A DNA stretch of 64,000 bases, from assembly GCF_036346855.1 (NCBI RefSeq), contig NZ_CP107841.1, positions 9,118,001 through 9,182,000 of the forward strand, read 5' to 3'. Positions 27,827 through 36,609 of this stretch are shown here, in pieces. Both the position numbers and the translations under genes were made by a program. Within the stretch, counting starts at the first letter, position 1. Each line of letters opens with the position of its first letter. The notes below the pieces were generated by a model. That model was not told the DNA's origin. It was given only the letters and a program-made list of their open reading frames with translations, and searched no databases. The stretch comes from Streptomyces europaeiscabiei (GTDB lineage: Bacteria; Actinomycetota; Actinomycetes; Streptomycetales; Streptomycetaceae).

Positions 27827-28318
27827 TCACTCGTCGGCTTGGGGAGTGAGCACCACCACTGGGATCTCGCGTTCGGTCCATGTCTGGTACAGCTCGAAGT
27901 CGGCGTAGACCTCCAACAGCAGGGGCCAGAGACGAGAGCGTTCCTGCGGATCCGCGGTGCGGGCGCGAACAGGTCTCCGCTCGGCGCGGATCTGTATGTG
28001 GGTGTCCGGGTGGGAGCGCAGGTTGCGATACCACTGAGGGTTTTTGGGGAGCCCGCCTTGGGAGGCCACGACCACCGTGTCCGGTCCGTCGGTCATGTAG
28101 AGCAGCGGCGTGGTGTAGAGCCTGCCGGACTTACGACCACGATGATCCAGGAGCAGGACAGGCACAGGCTTGCGGAAGCCGGCGGCCATGCGCCACGTCC
28201 CGCCGACCCGGCCGCGGGTACGGCGGTAGGCCCACACCTGGACCTTGGCCATGTACTTGAAGAGTCTCGGCAGTAGGGGGGAGTCCAGTTGCTTGGGACG
28301 TGGACGCTGATGTGACAC
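27827..28318 (-). CDS. Deazaflavin (F420)-dependent nitroreductase-family protein
   Basis: 163 aa from GTG 28318, with GGAGG six bases upstream; a longer TTG start has no site. The motif KNPQWYRNLRSHP and the preceding LLLDHRGRKSGRLYTTPL are characteristic of the Ddn-like split beta-barrel family, which uses F420H2 to reduce nitro compounds, quinones or other substrates. Specific substrate unknown. It lies between an IS remnant and the PPOX protein on the same strand. Confidence 0.85.
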   Translation of the reverse strand: MSHQRPRPKQLDSPLLPRLFKYMAKVQVWAYRRTRGRVGGTWRMAAGFRKPVPVLLLDHRGRKSGRLYTTPLLYMTDGPDTVVVASQGGLPKNPQWYRNLRSHPDTHIQIRAERRPVRARTADPQERSRLWPLLLEVYADFELYQTWTEREIPVVVLTPQADE

Positions 28319-28462
28319 TGATCGCCTCCGATCGGGCAACTGACCGGTCTGCTGCTGCGGTTGGCCGAGCGTCGAGCCTCACCTGGAGGCCACGGGTTCT
28401 GACGAGACGCGCGGCAAGCGGCCGAGCTGGTCATCCGCTGAGTGCGCCTTGGGCCTTGGTTG

Positions 28463-28888
28463 TTACAGCTTGCGGAAGTCCCAGGAGACGGTCTTCGACG
28501 GTGTCAGGCGGATCCACGCATGCCGACCGTCGTGCGGCATTGCCTCCAGGCCGAAGTTCTTGCGGGCGAACAGCGGTTCCAGCGCGTCGAGTTCGGTGCA
28601 CGGTTCTCCGGTGCGGGGGATCTCGCCCACGAACTCGGCGGTGCCTGACAGTTCGACCCCGCGCAGCTCCCCGTACCCCTCGCCGGAGTCGATGACGATC
28701 GCGACGCGCGGGTCGCGGCGCAGATCGGCCCAACGCTTGCTGCGCACGATGGAGTACAGCCACAGCGAGGTGCCGTCCCAGGCGAACCAGAGGGCACTGA
28801 GATGCGGGGCGCCGTCGTTTGAGACGGTAGCGACGCGGCACGTGCGCTGGCTGGCGAGGAACTCGTCCAGCTCGTCCGGCGTCATCAT
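28463..28888 (-). CDS. Pyridoxamine 5'-phosphate oxidase-like, PPOX-class F420/FMN oxidoreductase
   Basis: 141 aa, starting at one of two consecutive ATG codons (28888 preferred; AGGAG about ten bases upstream). The split-barrel pattern is visible: TCRVATVSNDGAPHLSALWF, SLWLYSIVRSKRWADLRRDP, VAIVIDSGEGYGELRGVELSG. Such proteins bind F420, FMN or heme. Function unknown; it may belong with the downstream nitroreductase, which also suggests a cofactor F420 link. Confidence 0.85.
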   Translation of the reverse strand: MMTPDELDEFLASQRTCRVATVSNDGAPHLSALWFAWDGTSLWLYSIVRSKRWADLRRDPRVAIVIDSGEGYGELRGVELSGTAEFVGEIPRTGEPCTELDALEPLFARKNFGLEAMPHDGRHAWIRLTPSKTVSWDFRKL

Positions 28889-29186
28889 GATCTTTCGGCT
28901 CCTGCGCTGAGTCGCAGCCATGCGGGGCCTCTTTTCTCTTGCGTCAGGGTGCCAGGGAGGAGGCGTATCTGATGCAGCGTCAGAAGCATCGGGCATTTTC
29001 CATAAGCCTGCAATGGCTGAGGGGCCGTGTGGCACCGAAGCCGATCCGAGGCGCCGCCGGAACCGGCGACAGCCCTTCCGGATCATCAAGGGCAGGGGTA
29101 ACGAGTCATACCGGCCCCAGGAGGCCACGAACGCCTCCCTCAGACCAGGGATGTGCGAGAACCCGCTCCGCCGATCGAACGTGCCG
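28889..29186. other. Non-coding stretch
   Basis: Nothing recognisable on either strand apart from the terminator that follows it. Confidence 0.5.
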
Positions 29187-29217
29187 GCCCGCCCCGTGGC
29201 AGTGACACGGGGCGGGC
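29187..29217. terminator. Terminator hairpin of alcohol dehydrogenase gene
   Basis: Arms GCCCGCCCCGTG and CACGGGGCGGGC pair perfectly over 12 bp with a 7-base loop, 24 bases beyond the minus-strand gene end. Confidence 0.8.
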
Positions 29218-29240
29218 GGGGGTGCGTACGGGCAGACGTG

Positions 29241-30263
29241 TCAGAGAGTGAGGAGGACCTTGGTGGCGCGGCGCTCGTCCATCGCCTTGTAGCCCTCCGG
29301 GGCCTGCTCCAGCGGCAGGGTGAGGTCGAAGACCTGGCCCGGGTCGATCTTGCGGTCCCAGATCAGCTGGATCAGCTCGGGCAGGAACCGGCGTACGGGG
29401 GCCGGGCCGCCGAGCGTGTGGATGCCGGCGAAGAACAGCTCGATGCCGGGGATGGACACGTCGTAGTTCACACCCACGTAGCCCAGGTGCCCGCCGCCGC
29501 GGGTGGCGCCGACGGCCTGCATGAACGACTCCTGGGTGCCGACCGCCTCGACGACCGAGTGCGCGCCGAGCCCGCCGGTGAGTTCCTTGATCTTCGCGAC
29601 GCCCTCGTCACCGCGCTCCTCGACGATGTCGGTCGCGCCGTAGTGGCGGGCCAGCTTCTGCCGTTCGGGGTGGCGCGACATGGCGATGATCCGCTCGGCA
29701 CCCAGCTGCTTGGCGGCCAGGACGGCCATCAGACCGACGGCGCCGTCGCCGACCACCGCGACGGTCTTGCCGGGCCCGGCCTCGGCGGCGACAGCGGCGT
29801 ACCAGCCGGTGCCCAGCACGTCGGAGGCGGCAAGGAGGTCGGGGATCAGCTCGGGCGCGGGCTGTCCGGGGGTGGCGACCAGGGTGCCGTCGGCGAGCGG
29901 GATACGGGCCTTCTCGGCCTGGGTGCCGATCCCCGCGTGGACGAACTCGGCGTGCACGCACTTGGACTGGAAGCCGGCCTGGCAGATCTCGCAGGTGTTG
30001 TCGGAGATGACGAACGATCCGACGACGAAGTCCCCGGGCTTGACGGTCCTCACCTCGGAGCCGACCTCCTCGACGACGCCCACGTACTCATGTCCCATGA
30101 GCGTGTGGTCGGCGGGCTCGACGCCGCGGTACGGCCACAGGTCCGACCCGCAGATGCAGGTCGCCGTCAGCTTCACGATCGCGTCGGTGGGCTCGATGAT
30201 CTTCGGGTCGTCACGGTCCTCGACCCGGACGTCGCCGGCCTTGTGCATGATTACGCCGCGCAT
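29241..30263 (-). CDS. Zinc-dependent alcohol dehydrogenase
   Basis: 340 aa from ATG 30263 (GGAG eight bases upstream; a longer frame has no site). MDR family: catalytic zinc ligands in TCICGSDLWPYRG and GHEYVG; a structural-zinc lobe with three of the usual four cysteines (TCEICQAGFQSKC); Rossmann motif VVGDGAVGL. The substrate is unspecified. It is divergent from an MmyB-type regulator whose promoter contains a 21-bp palindrome, so it is likely that regulator's target. Confidence 0.88.
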   Translation of the reverse strand: MRGVIMHKAGDVRVEDRDDPKIIEPTDAIVKLTATCICGSDLWPYRGVEPADHTLMGHEYVGVVEEVGSEVRTVKPGDFVVGSFVISDNTCEICQAGFQSKCVHAEFVHAGIGTQAEKARIPLADGTLVATPGQPAPELIPDLLAASDVLGTGWYAAVAAEAGPGKTVAVVGDGAVGLMAVLAAKQLGAERIIAMSRHPERQKLARHYGATDIVEERGDEGVAKIKELTGGLGAHSVVEAVGTQESFMQAVGATRGGGHLGYVGVNYDVSIPGIELFFAGIHTLGGPAPVRRFLPELIQLIWDRKIDPGQVFDLTLPLEQAPEGYKAMDERRATKVLLTL

Positions 30264-30499
30264 ACCTGAATCTCCTAGCTTTCCTTGCTTGTGCTTGCTG
30301 TGCGTGTACCGGCGCCTGAGCCGCTGAATCGTCACCGGTGGGGGTTGCCGGTCGGACGAGGCCCTGGCGCAGGACTCGTAGTGTCCCTTGAGGGCCGGCG
30401 GCGGCCCGGTGAACGGCCTCGCCGAACCGCGTCGCCCCCTGAAAGCACCCCGTCATCCATGGAAGCCCCGTTCCGCACGCGAAGCGAGTTACTGATGAA

Positions 30500-30520
30500 G
30501 GGTGTACTGGCAGTACACCC
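30500..30520. promoter_or_regulatory. 21-bp palindrome, candidate MmyB-regulator operator
   Basis: GGGTGTACT-GGC-AGTACACCC is a perfect inverted repeat around a 3-base centre, 33 bases before the regulator start. A related copy lies at 57241-57261, before an SDR gene. Identity between the two loci extends to 39 of 50 positions. Confidence 0.7.
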
Positions 30521-30552
30521 CAACCTGTCGGACTCGGTCGTACCGTCGTGTC

Positions 30553-31455
30553 GTGGACAACCGTGACGAAGTCCGCGAGTTCTTGACCTCGCGGCGAGCC
30601 AAGATCACCCCGGAGCAGGCGGGGCTGCCGGCCGGCACCCGGCGCCGCGTGCCCGGGCTGCGCAGGAGCGAGGTCGCGGCGCTGGCGGACGTCAGCGTCG
30701 AGTACTACGCCAAGCTGGAGCGCGGAAACCTCGCCGGCGTCTCACCCGCCGTGCTCGAAGCCGTCGCCCGCGCCCTCCAGCTGGATGACGCCGAACGGGC
30801 CCACCTGCTCCATCTGGCTCAGGCCCAGGAAGGCTCCGACACTCTCGCCCGTCCCCGACGGCGCTCCGGCAGGCAGCGGACCTTGCACAAGAGCCTCCAG
30901 TGGACCCTGGACGCCGTCACGGCCGGGCCGGCGTTCGTCGTCAACGGCCGCCTGGACGTGCTGGCCACCAACCAGCTCGCCCGCGCCTTCTTCAGCGACC
31001 TCTGCGACGGCGGCACGCAGCCGCCGAACCTGGCCCGCTACCAGTTCCTCGACCCTGCGGCCCGCCGCTTCTATCCCGACTGGGACCGGGCCGCCGGCAT
31101 GACCGTGGACCTGCTGCGCACCGAGGCCGGCAGCAATCCGCGCGACAAGGACCTGCACGATCTCATCGGTGAGCTGTCCACCCGCAGTGACGCCTTCCGT
31201 ATCCGCTGGGGCACCCACAACGTGACCCACCACGGCACCGGCTCCAAACGCTTCCACCACCCCGTCGTCGGCGACCTCACCCTCTCCTGGGAGTCCCTGG
31301 TCATGGCCGCCGAACCGGGCCTCAGCCTGATCATCTACACCGCCGAACCCGGCTCACCTTCCCAAGAAGCCCTGCACCTGCTCACTTCCTGGGCCGCCAC
31401 TCAGCAAGCTGCCACCGCCCCCGCTCCACGGTCTCCGGCCACTCCGCCGAATTGA
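30553..31455 (+). CDS. XRE-family regulator with MmyB-like ligand domain
   Basis: 300 aa from GTG 30553 (VDNRDEVREFLTSRRAKITP is the usual N-terminus of this family). The helix-turn-helix (about 25-85: RRVPGLRRSEVAALADVSVEYYAKLERG) is followed by the PAS-like MmyB ligand-binding domain. Such regulators commonly sit next to dehydrogenases or reductases and control them. It is divergent from the zinc alcohol dehydrogenase and convergent with a second, damaged paralogue. Confidence 0.9.
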   Translation: MDNRDEVREFLTSRRAKITPEQAGLPAGTRRRVPGLRRSEVAALADVSVEYYAKLERGNLAGVSPAVLEAVARALQLDDAERAHLLHLAQAQEGSDTLARPRRRSGRQRTLHKSLQWTLDAVTAGPAFVVNGRLDVLATNQLARAFFSDLCDGGTQPPNLARYQFLDPAARRFYPDWDRAAGMTVDLLRTEAGSNPRDKDLHDLIGELSTRSDAFRIRWGTHNVTHHGTGSKRFHHPVVGDLTLSWESLVMAAEPGLSLIIYTAEPGSPSQEALHLLTSWAATQQAATAPAPRSPATPPN

Positions 31456-31527
31456 TCGCCGAAAAGGGTCGGCGTGACAGACGTCGCCGGCCCAACGGGC
31501 GGGGCTCTGCGGGGGCTACCCGGACTT

Positions 31528-32337
31528 TCACCGAGGGTGCCGGGCCGCCTCTGCGTCCGGGGGCGGGGTCGCTGTCCAGCTGGCGAGGAGTTTGAGCCGG
31601 TCTTCGGAGGTGGTGCCGGGCTCGGCGGTGTAGAAGGTCAGGTCGTGGACGGTCCGGTGGGGCATGGGCAGGTCCAGGGACCGGTAGGCCAGCTCCAGGC
31701 GGCCGACCTCGGGGTGGTCCAGGCGCTTGGTGCCGTCGTGGCGGATACGGACGTCGTGTGCCGCCCACATGGTGCGGAACTCGGCGCTGAGCGTGGACAG
31801 TTCGCCGACGAGTGGGCGCAGATCCCGGTCGTAGGGGTCACGCCCGGCCTCGGCCCGCAGCAGGGCCGCGGTGGTGACGGCGGCGGCGTCCCAGTCGACG
31901 TAGAAGTCGAGGGCACCGTCGTCCAGGAAGATGTAGCGGGCGATGTTGGGGCGGCCGTGCTTGTCGGCGGTGGTGCTGTCGAACATCGGCGCGTGCACGG
32001 CCCGCGCCAGGGCGTTGCTCGCGATCACGTCCATGCGGCCGTTGCGCACGAAGGCCGACGACATCGTCGTGGAGTCGAGCACCCACTGAACGGACGGCGG
32101 AACCTGCACGTCCTTGCGGCGGCGCGGCGGGCGGGGCACCGGCCGCGATGCCCGGGCCAGGTCGAACAGATAGGTGCGCTCGTCCTCGTCCAGCCGCAAC
32201 GCCTGGGCGACCGCGTCGATGACGTCCTCGGAGACGCCGCTGATGTGGCCCTTCTCCAGGCGCGTGTACCACTCGGTGCTCACTCCGGCGAGGACGGCGA
32301 CCTCCTCGCGGCGTAGACCCGGAACCCGGCGCCTGTG
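31528..32337 (-). pseudogene. MmyB-type XRE regulator, N-terminus replaced by IS701 sequence
   Basis: The region encodes RRRVPGLRREEVAVLAGVSTEWYTRLEKGHISG and a full MmyB-like ligand domain, paralogous to the gene at 30553. The usual first ~30 residues (the DNREEVREFL..TPEQAGLP part) are missing. The frame instead runs without a stop into the C-terminal sequence of an IS701 transposase (QYEVRRYVGWYRH). The N-terminal helix and native promoter are therefore lost. It could be expressed only as a fusion or from an internal start, so I call it a truncated gene. Confidence 0.8.
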
Positions 32338-32470
32338 CCGATACCAGCCCACGTAGCGGCGGACCTCGTACTGATCCAGTCCGCACTCGTTCTTCGCGGC
32401 CTGGAAGTACCTCGATTGCCCAGCGTGCCCCGGCGACCCGCACCAGGTCCTGGACGGTGACCTGAAGGGG
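32338..32470 (-). pseudogene. IS701-family transposase, C-terminal fragment
   Basis: Reading leftward, YAPLQVTVQDLVRVAGARW and AIE are followed after a 2-base deletion by YFQAAKNECGLDQYEVRRY, VGWYRH. This is the C-terminal core of IS701 transposases. It directly continues the fragment at 38219 once the IS256 element and one target duplication are removed (YYLAYA joins PLQVTV in frame). The element end is lost at the junction with the regulator. Confidence 0.85.
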
Positions 32471-32478
32471 GGCGTAGG
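32471..32478. repeat. Left 8-bp target duplication of the IS256 element
   Basis: GGCGTAGG here and at 38211-38218 flank the element exactly. An 8-bp duplication is the known size for the IS256 family. Confidence 0.85.
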
Positions 32479-32509
32479 GATGGCGCCCCGTGGAGTGGTG
32501 TAACGGATC
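32479..32509 (+). repeat. IS256 left terminal inverted repeat
   Basis: Pairs imperfectly (about 22 of 31) with the complement of 38180-38210; strongest over TGG-GTGGTGTA-C-GATC. Confidence 0.75.
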
Positions 32510-32638
32510 TTGGCTGGGAAGTGCGCCGTTTCCGTGCCCTCGCGTGCATCGACTGCCGGTGAACGCTCCCTGAGAACGGGGCAGGCCACCGTGCAACTGT
32601 CCTTGGTGAACTGCCAGTTCGGTCCAAGGGGGTGCCCG

Positions 32639-33406
32639 GTGGCCATGTCCCAGCATGACCTACTTCGCCTGCTTGAGTCACTACGTTCTGCAGACGGTCT
32701 TGAACTCGTCCGCGAGGTCGCTGAACGGCTGCTGCAGGAACTGATCGAGGCCGAGGCCACTGCCCGGATCGGTGCGGAGTGGGGCGAGAGGACCGACACT
32801 CGCACCACCTGGCGCAACGGGCACCGGGAGAAGACCGTGACCACGCAGGCCGGCGACCTGGAGCTCGCGATCCCGAAACTGCGGGCCGGCAGTTTCTTCC
32901 CGAGCCTGCTCGAGCGTCGGCGCCGGATCGACCAGGCCCTCTACGCGGTCATCATGGAGGCATACGTCCACGGCGTCTCCACCCGCTCGGTCGACGACCT
33001 GGTCAAAGCCCTCGGCTCGGACACCGGCATATCGAAGAGCGAGGTCTCCCGGATCTGCGCGGACCTCGATGAACAACTCGACGCGTTCCGCGCCCGGCCG
33101 CTGGATCACATCCGCTTCCCCTATGTCTATCTCGATGCCACCTACGTCAAGGCGCGGGTGAACCATCAGATCGTCTCCCAGGCCGTCGTCATCGCCACCG
33201 GCGTCACCGAGGACGGCGGCCGTGAGGTCCTGGGCGTCATGGTCGGCGACAGCGAAACCGAAGCGTTCTGGACCGAGTTCCTGCGCTCGTTACGGGAACG
33301 CGGCCTGACCGGTGTCCGTCTCGTCATCTCCGACAGCCACAGCGGTTTGGTCAAGGCCATCCGCAAGGTCATGCTCGGCGCCCCTGGCAGCGCTGTCGTG
33401 TCCACT
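32639..33406 (+). pseudogene. IS256-family (mutator) transposase, first part
   Basis: Starts at GTG 32639 or ATG 32645. About 250 residues match the mutator-type transposase: RNGHREKTVTTQAGDLELAI, PKLRAGSFFPSLL, the first catalytic Asp in YVYLDATYVKARV and the second in VISDSHSGLVKAI. One C is missing at about 33384 (MLGAP should continue WQRCRVH), shifting the frame 20 bases before the ISAzo13 insertion point. The remainder resumes at 37731. Confidence 0.88.
33404..33406. repeat. Left 3-bp flanking duplication of the ISAzo13 element
   Basis: ACT precedes the left inverted repeat and is repeated at 37731-37733. Deleting the element with one copy restores the IS256 codons for R-V-H-F-V-R. Confidence 0.75.
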
Positions 33407-33460
33407 GAAGCCGTCAAGAATCAACCTGTTGCTTCGCGGTCAGCGGCTCGTTGGCCTGGT

Positions 33461-34444
33461 ATGGCGATCACGGAGGAGTTGCTGTCCCAACTCGACCACC
33501 GTTTCGCGGTGTTGCTGCCGCATCTGAACGAGCGTCAGCGGCGTCTGATGTTGGCGCAGGAGGCGCGACTGCTCGGACACGGTGGGGTACGGGCCGTGGC
33601 GCGGCTGGCCGGAGTGAGCGAGACCACGGTCCGCAGCGGTGTGTTCGAGCTGGAGGCCGGTGAGGATCCGCTGCGGGACGGCTGTGTCCGGCGCCCCGGG
33701 GGTGGCCGCAAGTTGGCCGAGGAACAGGATCCTTGCCTGGTTCCGGCGTTGCTGAAGCTGGTGGAGCCGGACGAACGGGGCGATCCGATGTCACCGCTGC
33801 GCTGGACCACCAAGTCCCTGCGCAACCTCGCCGAGGAGCTGACCAGGCAGGGACACCCGATCTCCGCCCCGACGGTCGGTCGGCTGCTGAGAGAGCAGGG
33901 TTTCAGTCTGCAGACCAGCGCCAAGACGCTGGAGGGCAAGCAACACCCCGACCGGGACGCACAGTTCCGCTACATCAACGAACAGGTCAAAGAGCACCAG
34001 TCCGGCGGTCAGCCGGTGATCAGTATCGATGCCAAGAAGAAGGAGCAGATAGGACAGCTGCCGAACCCCGGGCGGCAATGGCGCCCCGCAGGCGATCCGG
34101 TGCAGGTCGAAGACCACAGCTTCTACTTCATCGGCCCCGACGTCGACGTGGCGATACCCTTCGGCATCTACGATCTGGCCCACGACAGCGGCTGGGTGAA
34201 CGTCGGTACCGATCACGACACCTCGGTGTTCGCCGTCGAGTCGATCCGCCGCTGGTGGCGGGCCCGTGGCCGGGTGGACCACCCGGATGCCGACAGGTTG
34301 TTGATAACCGCGGACTGCGGAGGGTCCAACAGCTACCGCTACCGGTTGTGGAAGGCCGAACTCGCCGCGTCCGCCGCCCAGACGGGTCTCACGGTGAGCG
34401 TCTGTCACTTTCCGCCGGGCACTTCGAAATGGAACAAAATCGAG
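33461..34444 (+). CDS. ISAzo13-family transposase, exon 1
   Basis: 328 codons from ATG 33461. It contains an N-terminal helix-turn-helix region (HLNERQRRLMLAQEARLLG, VRAVARLAGVSETTVRSG, about 20-60), then the DDE fold: VISIDAKKKEQIG (first Asp, about 190), LLITADCGGSNSYRYRLW (second Asp, about 290) and finally KWNKIE, where the Glu is probably the third catalytic residue. The exon ends exactly after that Glu codon, and the sequence continues at 36610 with HRLFSH, in the same frame. Translation without splicing would run into intron sequence and stop at 34573. Confidence 0.88.
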
Positions 34445-35047
34445 GTGCGCCACGAGGCGTCACTGTTACCGGGCAGGGGTGAAAGAACCCTGCCGCCGGG
34501 CTGTCGCAGCAGCCCGGTGAAGCTGAGGGCAGCCGATCCGTGGAGACGCACGGAGAGGTGGGAGCAGCCCTGACAACGACGGAGCGCGTCGGTACTTCCA
34601 GACGGCGCGTGTCCGGCAAGCAAGACGAGACGCCGTACGAGAGGAACCAGTGCCTGACGTCCCGTAAGTGTTCCACCGGCTCCAATCTGGAGGATATGGG
34701 CCGGGTGCAGCGCACGCCGCCTTCTCGTGGGCGGCGACTTCGAAGCCGGTCTTTCGATGCTGGTGAGGAGGCCACGCTGAATGCCTGCGGCGTAGGTGTG
34801 GCGATGCTGTCGGGGTAGAGCTGGGCGGCTCACTCGTCGACCGGAGAGTGGTGAACGTGGGAAGCGTGCTGGAGGCGCCCTTCCCGGCTGACATCCAGTC
34901 AGCCGGTGGGCAGGCCCGTTGTCGGCCGACGGCTCCAGGACGTGGCGGAGGCCCCGTAGTAGTCCGAGCGCACGAGAGGTGCGCACATGGCGAAGGGGGC
35001 CAGCAAGTCAGTGGCCGAAGTACTGGAAGACCAGGAGGTTTTCGCCG

Positions 35048-36478
35048 GTGAATACCGACGAACTTGAGGCCGTCACGTATGTGGCGGAGCGACGGGTACT
35101 GGAGATCCAGACCAAGCTGCACCGTTGGGCCCGTGATGATCCTCATCGCAGGTTCGAGGATCTGTTCAACCTTGTCGCCGATCCCGCGTTCCTGCTGGTC
35201 GCGTGGGATCGGGTGCGGGGCAACAGGGGTGCGAAGACCGCCGGGGTGGATGGCCGTACTGCGGCCTCCATCGTGGAGCGGACGGGCGTCGAGGAGTTCC
35301 TCGGCGGGCTGCGGGACAGCATCAAGGACCGTAGTTTCCGTCCGCTGCCGGTGCGGGAGCGGATGATCCCCAAGCCGGGGGGCAAGTTGCGCCGGCTGGG
35401 GATCGCCACGATCGCGGACCGGGTGGTGCAGGCATCCCTGAAGCTGGTGCTGGAGCCGATCTTCGAGACGGATTTCCTCCCGTGCTCCTACGGGTTCCGT
35501 CCGAACCGCCGGGCTCATGACGCGGTGGCCGAGGTGCGCTTCTTCACGTCCAAGTCATATGAGTGGATCGTGGAGGGTGACATCAAAGCCTGCTTCGACG
35601 AGATTTCACACTCCGCTCTGATGGATCGGGTGCGCAATCGCGTCGGGGACAACCGCGTCCTGGCCATGGTGAAGGCGTTCTTGAAGTCGGGCATCCTCGG
35701 GGAGGATCGCCTGCTTCGGGAGACCACCGCCGGTACCCCACAGGGTTCGATTCTCTCGCCGTTGATGAGCAACGTGGCGCTGTCGGTCCTGGACGAGTAC
35801 ATCGCCCAGTCACCGGGAGGGCCGGGGTCCACGCCCTGGGCGAGGGCCAAGCGGCGTCGTCAAGGTCTCCCCAACTACCGGCTTTCCAGGTACGCGGACG
35901 ACTGGTGCCTGATGGTCTCCGGCACCAAGGACGACGCCGAAGCTCTGCGCGAGGAGATCGCGGAGGTGTTGTCCACGATGGGTTTGCGCCTGTCCGTGGA
36001 GAAGACTTTGATCACCCATATCGACGAGGGGCTGGACTTCCTCGGGTGGCACATCCAGCGCCACCGCAAACGGGGCTCCAGCCGCAGCTACGTCTACACC
36101 TATCCCTCGCGCAAGGCCCTCAAGGCCGCGATGGACAAGGTCAAGACGATCCGCCGCGGAACAGCCACCGGCCTGCCGCTGGACGAACTGCTCATCCAGA
36201 TCAACAAGATGCTGTTCGGCTGGTGCATGTACTTCCGCCCCGGGGTGTCCAGCGCGACCTTCCAGTACCTCAGCTCGTACACATGGAGCCAGGTCATGAA
36301 ATGGCTGCGCCGCAAACACCACCGGATCAACAGGAAGGACCTCCGCCGCCGCTACTGCGGTGGAGGTTGGTGGCCATCAGGAGAGGAACGGACATTGTTC
36401 GATCCCGGCAAAGTGCGCACCACGCGCTACCGATACCGGGGAACGGTCATCCCTTCACCCTGGCCGACCACCGGATGA
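35048..36478 (+). CDS. Group II intron-encoded reverse transcriptase/maturase
   Basis: 476 aa from GTG 35048 with AGGAGG nine bases upstream. The RT blocks are intact: RVRGNRGAKTAGVDG, RPLPVRERMIPKPGGKLRRL, GFRPNRRAHDAV, EGDIKACFDEI, GTPQGSILSPLMSNVAL and the catalytic YADD at residues 282-285. The maturase (domain X) region follows, ending near FGWCMYFRPG. I see no H-N-H endonuclease pattern at the C-terminus, so the protein probably lacks the DNA endonuclease domain and would rely on other priming. It supports splicing and mobility of the intron. Confidence 0.93.
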   Translation: MNTDELEAVTYVAERRVLEIQTKLHRWARDDPHRRFEDLFNLVADPAFLLVAWDRVRGNRGAKTAGVDGRTAASIVERTGVEEFLGGLRDSIKDRSFRPLPVRERMIPKPGGKLRRLGIATIADRVVQASLKLVLEPIFETDFLPCSYGFRPNRRAHDAVAEVRFFTSKSYEWIVEGDIKACFDEISHSALMDRVRNRVGDNRVLAMVKAFLKSGILGEDRLLRETTAGTPQGSILSPLMSNVALSVLDEYIAQSPGGPGSTPWARAKRRRQGLPNYRLSRYADDWCLMVSGTKDDAEALREEIAEVLSTMGLRLSVEKTLITHIDEGLDFLGWHIQRHRKRGSSRSYVYTYPSRKALKAAMDKVKTIRRGTATGLPLDELLIQINKMLFGWCMYFRPGVSSATFQYLSSYTWSQVMKWLRRKHHRINRKDLRRRYCGGGWWPSGEERTLFDPGKVRTTRYRYRGTVIPSPWPTTG

Positions 36479-36511
36479 AGACAACTGTCCATGGTTGAAC
36501 GGGACTTGTGG

Positions 36512-36547
36512 AGCGCCCGGTGCCGTGAGAGCGGCACGCCGGGTGCG
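36512..36547 (+). ncRNA. Group II intron domain V
   Basis: The hairpin begins with the catalytic triad AGC (36512-36514). It has a lower stem of 8 bp (36513-36520 with 36539-36546), a 2-base bulge CG (36537-36538) on the 3' side, an upper stem TGCCG/CGGCA and a GAGA tetraloop closed by a T-G pair. This is the diagnostic layout. Domain VI should occupy the roughly 60 bases that follow. Confidence 0.88.
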
Positions 36548-36609
36548 GGAAGCGGCTCCGGGGAAACGGCTCGATCGAAAGACGAGACCGCGCCCCGGGC
36601 CGACTTCAC

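Larger units (their letters stand above)
34445..36609 (+). mobile_element. Group II intron
   Basis: The 5' boundary is GTGCGCC (consensus GTGYG) directly after exon 1, and the 3' boundary is AC before CACCGG. It holds an open reading frame for a reverse transcriptase/maturase in the domain IV position and a clear domain V near the 3' end. Removal joins GAG to CAC and restores a continuous transposase of about 696 residues. The 5' part (34445-35040) contains several strong GC-rich stems consistent with domains I-III. Confidence 0.92.

Noticed and set aside
27417..28034. 206-codon minus-strand ORF as an intact gene
   Set aside because: Its first part is a shadow of the nitroreductase gene and its second part is one frame of the broken ISAs1 transposase.
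34987..35067. Short ORF upstream of and overlapping the intron RT start
   Set aside because: It would encode about 26 residues. It has no convincing ribosome site and is simply the other frame of the RT leader; kept only as a note.
35048..36478. Retron or diversity-generating retroelement reverse transcriptase
   Set aside because: The intron boundaries, domain V and maturase domain identify a group II intron; no template/variable repeats or msr/msd region were seen.
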